A DNA stretch of 64,000 nucleotides, taken from positions 1 through 64,000 of the forward strand of contig CALZUA010000009.1 in the NCBI GenBank assembly GCA_945829235.1, given 5' to 3'. Made by a program: the position numbers and the translations under genes. Positions 58,417-64,000 of the stretch are shown here, piece by piece. Below the pieces are notes generated by a model. The model saw only the letters and a list, made by a program, of their open reading frames with translations, had not been told where the DNA came from and ran no database searches. The first letter of the stretch is position 1, and each line of letters starts with the position of its first letter. This DNA comes from an uncultured Clostridia bacterium (lineage in GTDB: Bacteria > Bacillota > Clostridia > Oscillospirales > Ruminococcaceae).

Positions 58417-58760
58417 ACGTAAAGCCTATTCCGAACAACCTTCTCGGCGATGATTTTTACCTTTATGTTCCCACGGCAAACGGCTGGAGCAGACAGCTTA
58501 TCGAGAACGTCCGCGTTGAACGGAAAAGCGCCGTAAGCTCCCCGACAGCCGCAAGCACCCGCGATGTTTCCGAGATAACAATCTGGTACGACTACGAAAA
58601 TTCTTATCCTCAGGCAGATTTTTCCGCGGGAACAAGAGCCGGATATCACGGAGAACTTTTTGAGATAACCGAGGTGAAATTCTACCGCGCCGAGGAGCTT
58701 CATCACTGTAAAATAAAAGCCGTGAAAATCGGCGGAGAATACACGGAGGCGAATGACTGA
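58413..58760 (+). CDS. Putative phage head-closure/minor structural protein
   Basis: 115 residues from the ATG at 58413 (GGAGGTGAAGG ahead), overlapping the adaptor gene by ATGA. It reads MNVKPIPNNLLGDDFYLYVP ... VSEITIWYDYENSYPQADFSAGTRAGYHGELFEITEV. The position after the connector and its small beta-rich look suggest a head-completion or stopper role. Confidence 0.55.
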   Translation: MNVKPIPNNLLGDDFYLYVPTANGWSRQLIENVRVERKSAVSSPTAASTRDVSEITIWYDYENSYPQADFSAGTRAGYHGELFEITEVKFYRAEELHHCKIKAVKIGGEYTEAND

Positions 58761-58906
58761 TGGCTGATGAAAAGAACAAAAACGTTTCGCAGAGCACAAG
58801 CGTAAAAAGCGAGGACGAGAGCTACAAGATAGCGAAGCTCATCAGGCAGGGAAACCGCGAGCTTGAGCGCCAGCTCAACATCAAAAAGACCGGAAATACG
58901 CTTTGA
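58760..58906 (+). CDS. Small basic protein, 48 aa, in the phage cluster
   Basis: A short gene whose ATG (58760-58762) overlaps the previous stop (TGATG). It encodes MADEKNKNVSQSTSVKSEDE... and ends NIKKTGNTL. Highly charged and helical in its second half (YKIAKLIRQGNRELERQLN). Tight coupling on both sides supports translation. Function unknown. Confidence 0.6.
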   Translation: MADEKNKNVSQSTSVKSEDESYKIAKLIRQGNRELERQLNIKKTGNTL

Positions 58907-58920
58907 AACGGAGGTAATTT

Positions 58921-59265
58921 ATGACGATAACAATAAACGAAACAACGTTTGACAGCGTGACCGAGCTTAACGTGCGACGTGAAACCCGCCGAACCGATAT
59001 CCGCTACAACACGCAGGGCGATATGCTCATCGACCTCGTGAACAGAAAGTATGTTCTCGAGGCAACGTTCGGGCTGTTGTCCGAGAGCGAGATGAAGGTG
59101 CTCCGCGAGCTTTGCGGCGAGATTTTCGTGTCGGTTACGTTCCCGTCACCCGAGGGCACTGTTACCGCAGATTTCCACATTCCCGAAGAACCCGCGCCCA
59201 TTGTCACGGAAACAAACGGTGTACGAACCTACGCCGGCGTTAAGCTGAAGCTTTTGCAGAAATGA
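58921..59265 (+). CDS. Putative phage tail/structural protein, 114 aa
   Basis: ATG behind ACGGAGGTAATTT. A beta-rich small protein (MTITINETTFDSVTELNVRR ... IFVSVTFPSPEGTVTADFHIPEE ... VKLKLLQK). The start resembles small tail or baseplate proteins, but no family is recognised with confidence. It is followed by the 502-aa baseplate-like gene. Confidence 0.55.
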   Translation: MTITINETTFDSVTELNVRRETRRTDIRYNTQGDMLIDLVNRKYVLEATFGLLSESEMKVLRELCGEIFVSVTFPSPEGTVTADFHIPEEPAPIVTETNGVRTYAGVKLKLLQK

Positions 59266-59275
59266 GGTGACGCAC

Positions 59276-60781
59276 TTGGTTAATGTATCGGACAATTTTA
59301 AACAACTTGCACAGCAAGCCGGACGCAAGGTTTACTGCAAGATAATCGCGGGAAACCTGACGTTTCTGGACGACAAAATCCTTGAGTTTGATTTTGACGA
59401 TGTAATTCATCCCGACTGGTTTACCCTCGGAACCGTTTGTGCAAACCGCTTTGCGTTCTCGGTGAAATACGAGGAGGAAGTCGAGGTAAACACGGAGATT
59501 AAGCCGTATATCAGCTTCGACAACGAGGAATGGTGTCCGCTCGGAGTGTTCTTTGTTTCAAGGCGATATATCCGCGGAAACTATGCGTCAATAATCTGCT
59601 ACGACAAGATGTACTCGCTTGATGCGGAATACGCAAGCTCGCTCAACACCCCCACAACAACCTCCGAGCTTCTTCGGGAAATCTGCTCGAATTACGGGAT
59701 AATCTGCGGCGATTACGGCAGTGACTACGAGGTCAAAACAATCCCCGCCGACTGCACAGTAAGAGATATGATAGGCTACATCGCCGCGATGAACAGAAGC
59801 TGTGCGAAATTCAACAGAAACGGTGAGCTTGTCTTTAAAAACACACAGTCCTTTGAAATGTTTTGGATAAATCCGGAAAACTGCATGGATTCAAGCAGAA
59901 ACTTATCCGATTCACGCGTGTTGCACATAACGGTTGACACGGGAAACGGCATAATCGAAAGCGGCGAGGGCGGTGAGCTAAGCTCGCTTGAGCTGTACAA
60001 TCCGCTTATGACTCAGGATCGCTTGGATACAATCCTCGCGCAAATGAAGCCGGTTGTGTTTTACGGCGCGGAAGTCGAGATGCAGGGAATGCCGTTTCTT
60101 GAAACGGGAGATTTTATTCTGCTTTTTGAAAAACGAGTGGGACTGTTTACAATTGTGCTGAGCGAAATCGAATACCATTATGACGGCGCGCTAACGGCAA
60201 GACTCAGCTCCCGCAACCGAAACTACTCCGACCCCACGGTTCACCGAAACGACCTTGAAGCCGCTCTCGAAGAGATTAGGATAAGTCTTGGGAACATCTA
60301 CAAAAAGCAGATTAACGAAGCGGCGCTTTCGCTCTCGACCGCCGAAACAACCGCCGCAGAGTTCTCGTTTGAAACGAAAAAGGCGGATGTTTTCGCGCAG
60401 ATTGATATGAATTTCACCGTTGACGGAGGCGGCTCAAACACGCTTCTGGCAACGGTTTACGTCAACGGCGAGAAAGCGCGTGAGAGCGTTCACACGGTAA
60501 ACGGGAGCGCGCGGGAGCTGATTCATTTCTACTACCTCGCGGAAAATCTCCCAAAGGGCAACAACACAATCACGGTCACGCTGAAAACAGCAAGCGGACA
60601 GATGACAATTCAAAGCGGACAGCTTATCGCGACGCTGGTTGGCAAGGGAATGGCGGGAGGGACGCAGAGCATTCGCGACAGGCAGACGGTTTTTGAAAGC
60701 ATTCCCGTGATAACGATGAAATACGGTGGATTTACAATTCTCGGTTTAACCGAAAATGTGCAGACAGAACAGGAGGAATAA
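59276..60781 (+). CDS. Baseplate/tail hub-like structural protein
   Basis: 501 residues from a TTG at 59276 with GAGGTGA five bases ahead; a GTG three codons upstream is possible. The first ~340 residues look like a tail hub (FDFDDVIHPDWFTLG, KPYISFDNEEWCPLGVFFV, YDKMYSLDAEYASSL, then a helical segment LEAALEEIRISLGNIYKKQINEA). A C-terminal beta-sandwich-like part (about 370-470: ADVFAQIDMNFTVDGGGSNTL) may bind carbohydrate. It would attach a short tail or fibre. Confidence 0.6.
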   Translation: MVNVSDNFKQLAQQAGRKVYCKIIAGNLTFLDDKILEFDFDDVIHPDWFTLGTVCANRFAFSVKYEEEVEVNTEIKPYISFDNEEWCPLGVFFVSRRYIRGNYASIICYDKMYSLDAEYASSLNTPTTTSELLREICSNYGIICGDYGSDYEVKTIPADCTVRDMIGYIAAMNRSCAKFNRNGELVFKNTQSFEMFWINPENCMDSSRNLSDSRVLHITVDTGNGIIESGEGGELSSLELYNPLMTQDRLDTILAQMKPVVFYGAEVEMQGMPFLETGDFILLFEKRVGLFTIVLSEIEYHYDGALTARLSSRNRNYSDPTVHRNDLEAALEEIRISLGNIYKKQINEAALSLSTAETTAAEFSFETKKADVFAQIDMNFTVDGGGSNTLLATVYVNGEKARESVHTVNGSARELIHFYYLAENLPKGNNTITVTLKTASGQMTIQSGQLIATLVGKGMAGGTQSIRDRQTVFESIPVITMKYGGFTILGLTENVQTEQEE

Positions 60782-60782
60782 A

Positions 60783-62090
60783 ATGCACGGAAAAGCAACT
60801 TTAATTCTCACGGACAAGGACACGGGGCGGGTTGTGAAGCGGGTTGAGGAGCACAATATGGTGACGAACGCGCTGAACAGCATCTTCAGCCTGCCGCCGC
60901 AAATCGCCTACGATAAGAGCGCCAGATACATTTTCAACGGCTTTCTGCCGATGTACGAAAATGCGCTCAAGGGCTTGGTTTTGTTTGGCGATACAATTCC
61001 CCAAAACGCGTATGATTATATGCTCGGCGGGAAATACAGCGTTCTGGCAACAGCCGGTGACGCATATTCGGGAGCGGACGCGATGCGCGGCACGTTCAAC
61101 GCAAATCAATCGGGCGAGATTGAAAACGGATACCGCTTTGTGTGGGATTTCGCACCGGAAAAGGCTGTCGGAACAATCAAGGCGCTGAGCCTTACGAACA
61201 GGCTTCTCGGCAACCGCGGCGACCTTACTCTTGCGGGCGCGGACAGCCCTTATATGATAAACCCGTCCGACCTCACAAACAACGGCAACTACAACAGCGC
61301 TGTCCCGCTTTTGAACGGCACGGGAGTGTTTTTCCTGCAAAAGGGCAAAAACACGTTCTATTCCTATGTAACAGGTAACCCGTTCATCAAGATTTTGCGG
61401 TACAGGATAAGCGACCCGCTTGGGCTGAAAATCTGCGACACGGTTTCGGGCGTACTCGAAGAAGAAACGCAGATAAATCTTAGCTTCGCCACATCAACAA
61501 GCACTTCGCAAGCCTTCTACGACACGAAAACAGAACGGCTGTACTGCGTTTTGTACACCTACTACACGGTCAGCAATGTGAGGTATTTCAAATTCCGCTA
61601 CGCCGTGATAAATCCCGTGACCTGCGAAAAGGAGCTTGAAACCGATTATATTTCGACAAACGTACCGCATTATGCAAGCGCAAAATTCGCGTTCTATGAC
61701 GGGAAAATGTATGTGTATGACTCAGCTTTTACCATATACGTTTGCTCGCTTTCGGGAGAGATTGAAAGCACGATAAACCTCGGTCTTAACACGATAAACG
61801 GCTTTTTGACGCTTGACGGAAAGCTCGCGGTTGACTGCAAATTCACGTCATCGGGCAGGCGGTGCATCTACGTTTTCGATGAAAACAAAACAACGCTTAT
61901 GCAACACGCAAGCGCTTATACGCCGATTGCAACCGATATTGTCAAGCACCCGTACTGCCTTGCGTCTAACGGAAGCACGGTTTACATTATGCTCCGAACC
62001 GACTATCTCGCCACGATAAACAACCTCACCTCGCCGCTTGAAAAAACAGACCAACACGCGCTTCAGGTGAGGTACGAGATAACCAACTAA
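60783..62090 (+). CDS. Fibre/receptor-binding-like protein
   Basis: 435 residues, ATG directly after AGGAGGAATAAA. N-terminal MHGKATLILTDKDTGRVVKR (attachment-like beta region), then a long beta-rich part with repeated short blades (FAFYDGKMYVYDSAFTIYVCS, INGFLTLDGKLAVDCKF, HPYCLASNGSTVYIM), suggesting a beta-propeller. As the last structural gene it is the likely surface-recognition protein. No chaperone gene follows. Confidence 0.6.
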   Translation: MHGKATLILTDKDTGRVVKRVEEHNMVTNALNSIFSLPPQIAYDKSARYIFNGFLPMYENALKGLVLFGDTIPQNAYDYMLGGKYSVLATAGDAYSGADAMRGTFNANQSGEIENGYRFVWDFAPEKAVGTIKALSLTNRLLGNRGDLTLAGADSPYMINPSDLTNNGNYNSAVPLLNGTGVFFLQKGKNTFYSYVTGNPFIKILRYRISDPLGLKICDTVSGVLEEETQINLSFATSTSTSQAFYDTKTERLYCVLYTYYTVSNVRYFKFRYAVINPVTCEKELETDYISTNVPHYASAKFAFYDGKMYVYDSAFTIYVCSLSGEIESTINLGLNTINGFLTLDGKLAVDCKFTSSGRRCIYVFDENKTTLMQHASAYTPIATDIVKHPYCLASNGSTVYIMLRTDYLATINNLTSPLEKTDQHALQVRYEITN

Positions 62091-62098
62091 AAAATTTG

Positions 62099-62123
62099 TC
62101 CCCGAGCTTTCGGGGACTTTTTG
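62099..62123 (+). terminator. Terminator of the phage-like cluster
   Basis: GTCCCCGA/TCGGGGAC stem with a 4-nt loop, then five T. Confidence 0.88.
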
Positions 62124-62136
62124 TGCAATTCAGAGT

Positions 62137-62258
62137 TATTTTTGCTCAAAATAACGACAGCGGGAAACCGAGGAAACCGGTGCGCGAGATAAGTCGTCAA
62201 GCGTGCAAAATCCGTCGTTTTGCCAGCGGCAACACTCCGAGCAGGCAATCAAATTCAT
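62137..62258 (-). pseudogene. Small Cys-rich gene with an apparent 1-nt frameshift (about 40 aa if repaired)
   Basis: The ATG at 62258 follows GGGGGAATTTTT and reads MNLIACSECCRWQ. The next frame then continues NDGFCTLDDLSRAPVSS ... CRYFEQK to a TAA at 62137. Joined, this gives the C-x-x-C ... GFCTL ... C-x-Y-F pattern of small putative metal-binding clostridial proteins. The break is in a run of three T (AAA on the coding strand); one more base restores the frame. A pseudogene or a sequencing error; without repair the frame-1 product loses the later cysteines. Confidence 0.45.
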
Positions 62259-62310
62259 AAAAATTCCCCCTTGCGTATATTTTTTATAAAAATTTTAGGT
62301 TTATTCATTG

Positions 62311-62339
62311 TTGACAAAATGGAAACGGCGGTGTATAAT
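62311..62339 (+). promoter_or_regulatory. Promoter of the lipase-like operon
   Basis: Perfect TTGACA-17-TATAAT (62311-62316, 62334-62339), 22 nt before the ATG. Confidence 0.85.
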
Positions 62340-62361
62340 AATAAAGTATATAGGAGAATTT

Positions 62362-63696
62362 ATGAACGCTTTGATAAGAATACTCAGCCTTTTGGTGCTG
62401 TGCTTTGCGGCAAACGCGCCGTTTCTTCTTGAAAACGCGCCGCTCGGCGTGAAGATTTCAACCGGGATAATTCTCGCGGCATTTTTCGTTTTGTACAATA
62501 TTTTTCCAACCGTGAAAAAATTTCCGACCGCGCGGCTTCGGATACTCGGGCGCGGAACGGAGCTGATTTTGGCGTTTGTGGTGAGTTGCGCGGCGGCAGT
62601 ACCCGTTGTGGTCTTGGAAATCATTTCCATTGCAAACGGCTCAGTTCCGTTTACAAATTACATTGTGAGATTTGTCGCGCTGTTTCTGATGGAAACGGTG
62701 ATTTTCTGGAACGGGATAATCCGCGTTTATCTCACGTCAGTGCGGCTTGGCGTGAAATATCGGTTGCTCGGGTTGATTTTCGGGTACATTTTCCCCGTTA
62801 ACCTTGTGATGCTGATGATAATCTACGTTAAATGCGTGGGAGAAGTACGGTTTGAGTGCAAAAAATTTGCCGTTGACGAGAAGCGAAAGGGCGAGAAAAT
62901 CTGCGAAACCAAGTACCCGATTTTGCTGGTTCACGGGGTGTTTTTCCGCGACAGCAGGCTGTTCAATTACTGGGGAAGAATACCCGACGCGCTTGAGCGA
63001 AACGGCGCGCAGATTTTCTACGGTGAACAGCAAAGCGCGCTTTCCGTTGAAGAAAGCTCGAAGGAGCTTGCCGAGAAAATCAAGCAAATCGTGAACAGAA
63101 CGGGTTGCGGAAAGGTGAATATAATCGCGCACTCAAAGGGCGGGCTGGACGCGCGATACGCGATAACAAAGCTTGGTTGCGCGGATTATGTCGCGTCACT
63201 CACGACCGTAAACACGCCGCACCGCGGTTGTCTTTTCGCGGAGAGTTTGCTTAAAACAACCTCGCCGCGCTTGAAAAAATTCATCGAAAAGGTGTACAAC
63301 GGCGCGTTCTATCGGCTCGGCGATGACGCACCAAACTTTATGGCGGCGGTGAAGGACTTGACCGTGAGCTTTTGCGAGGAGTTCAACAAAAACGTGCCCG
63401 ATGTTGACGGAATTTTCTATCAGTCAATCGGCTCAAAGGCGAAAAGTCGGCGAAGCGGGCGGTTTCCGCTGAATTTGAGTTACCCCGTTGTGAAAAAATA
63501 TGACGGCGACAATGACGGGCTTGTCGCGCTTCTGTCAACAAAGTGGGGCGAGCGCTTTATTCCGCTGTACCCGAAAGGTCGGCGCGGGATAACCCACGCG
63601 GACGTAATCGACCTCAACCGTGAGGACATCAAAGGCTTTGACGTTCGGGAGTTTTACGTCAAGCTGATTTCCGAACTGAAAGAGAGAGGCTTATGA
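62362..63696 (+). CDS. Membrane-anchored alpha/beta-hydrolase (lipase-like)
   Basis: 444 residues from the ATG at 62362 (AGGAGAATTT ahead). Four to five membrane helices fill residues 1-165. A C-terminal triacylglycerol-lipase-like hydrolase domain follows: oxyanion region ILLVHGVFF, nucleophile elbow IIAHSKGGLDARYA, acid in DGDNDGLVALL and His in ITHADVIDL. The elbow is HSKGG rather than GxSxG in strict form. It likely acts on lipids at the membrane. It overlaps the next gene by 4 nt. Confidence 0.85.
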   Translation: MNALIRILSLLVLCFAANAPFLLENAPLGVKISTGIILAAFFVLYNIFPTVKKFPTARLRILGRGTELILAFVVSCAAAVPVVVLEIISIANGSVPFTNYIVRFVALFLMETVIFWNGIIRVYLTSVRLGVKYRLLGLIFGYIFPVNLVMLMIIYVKCVGEVRFECKKFAVDEKRKGEKICETKYPILLVHGVFFRDSRLFNYWGRIPDALERNGAQIFYGEQQSALSVEESSKELAEKIKQIVNRTGCGKVNIIAHSKGGLDARYAITKLGCADYVASLTTVNTPHRGCLFAESLLKTTSPRLKKFIEKVYNGAFYRLGDDAPNFMAAVKDLTVSFCEEFNKNVPDVDGIFYQSIGSKAKSRRSGRFPLNLSYPVVKKYDGDNDGLVALLSTKWGERFIPLYPKGRRGITHADVIDLNREDIKGFDVREFYVKLISELKERGL

Positions 63697-64000
63697 CAAC
63701 GGTGTTTTTTATCCGTCACGCGCAGTCGGCTCGCGGTGATTTTGAGGACAGAGTGCGCCCGTTAACCGAGGAAGGTCTTGCCGACACAAAGCAAGTAACC
63801 GCGGCGCTTCGCGATACGGGCATAACGCATATCCTCTCAAGCCCTTACAAGCGCACGCTTCAGACGGTCGCGGATTTAGCTCAGACGCTCGGGCTTTCTC
63901 CCGAAACCGATGAGGATTTCCGAGAGCGCTCTGCGGGGAGCTGGCGCGGCGAAAATTTTCTCGCGTTTATCGAGCAACAATGGGCTGACTTCTCCTATCA
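63693..64000 (+). CDS. Histidine phosphatase family protein (5' part, cut by the window end)
   Basis: The first 102 codons are present. The signature MTTVFFIRHAQSARGDF carries the phospho-accepting His (RHAQS variant of RHG), followed by LSSPYKRTLQTVADLA and a Glu-rich ERSAGSW segment typical of phosphoglycerate-mutase-like phosphatases. The ATG overlaps the lipase stop (ATGA), so the genes are coupled. The substrate is unknown. Confidence 0.9.
   Translation, partial: MTTVFFIRHAQSARGDFEDRVRPLTEEGLADTKQVTAALRDTGITHILSSPYKRTLQTVADLAQTLGLSPETDEDFRERSAGSWRGENFLAFIEQQWADFSY

Noticed and set aside
55020..62090. Complete intact prophage
   Set aside because: No integrase, repressor, terminase, protease, tape measure, holin or endolysin gene in or next to the cluster, and no attachment-site repeats recognised at its edges.

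Overview
The window looks like the chromosome of a strictly anaerobic Gram-positive Firmicute of the Clostridia, most like an Oscillospiraceae/Ruminococcaceae gut or rumen bacterium. The signs are a complete Rnf complex, an IspH–ribosomal protein S1 fusion, an RqcH/NFACT protein, a GGGtGRT protein, lipoproteins with classical lipoboxes, GGAGG-type ribosome binding sites, several TTG starts, and many promoters of the form TTGACA-17-TATAAT. A GH94 cellobiose phosphorylase suggests a fibre-sugar user. All calls come from reading the sequence; no database search was run.

Layout. 0-8.2 kb: a tRNA-Val/tRNA-Asp pair, a DUF378 membrane protein, nadA-mnmA, a CobU-like kinase next to pilT, two tandem Ser-rich lipoproteins with a CHAP/NlpC-like domain, and a NifU-like/GGGtGRT gene pair. 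8.3-17.6 kb is an accessory island that reads more A+T-rich. It holds a five-gene cassette of unrecognised, mutually related proteins (one gene frameshifted), then an XRE regulator overlapping a C5 cytosine methyltransferase, a convergent PD-(D/E)xK protein, and an McrB-like ATPase overlapping a LlaJI/McrC-like nuclease. 17.6-24 kb: a LacI regulator and the operon rnfCDGEAB. 24-29.4 kb: a helicase-like protein followed by a large Hsp90-type (GHKL) ATPase. 29.6-39.6 kb: housekeeping genes on the minus strand (APH-like kinase, HD-GYP, nucleotidyltransferase, valS, rqcH, Nif3-like, trmK, DUF1858). This stretch contains a perfect 169-bp tandem duplication of the trmK 3' end and a MITE-like element at the rqcH/valS junction. 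39.9-55 kb: tandem small lipoproteins, leuS, cellobiose phosphorylase, tgt, mntP, a HAD hydrolase, the cmk-plsC-ispH/rpsA operon, a BaiN-like flavoprotein and an RpiR regulator. 55-62.1 kb: a compact phage structural cluster (portal, scaffold-like, capsid, connectors, baseplate-like and fibre-like proteins) with no terminase, protease, tape measure, lysis or integrase gene. 62.1-64 kb: a frameshifted Cys-rich mini-gene, a membrane-anchored lipase-like protein and the start of a histidine phosphatase.

Best candidates for something undescribed: the 8.4-11.3 kb cassette, whose proteins share a ~50-residue module and which is bracketed by imperfect 65-nt direct repeats, one of them an orphan terminator; the GHKL ATPase/helicase pair; the stripped-down phage head cluster; and the mini-TrmK gene created by the 169-bp duplication.
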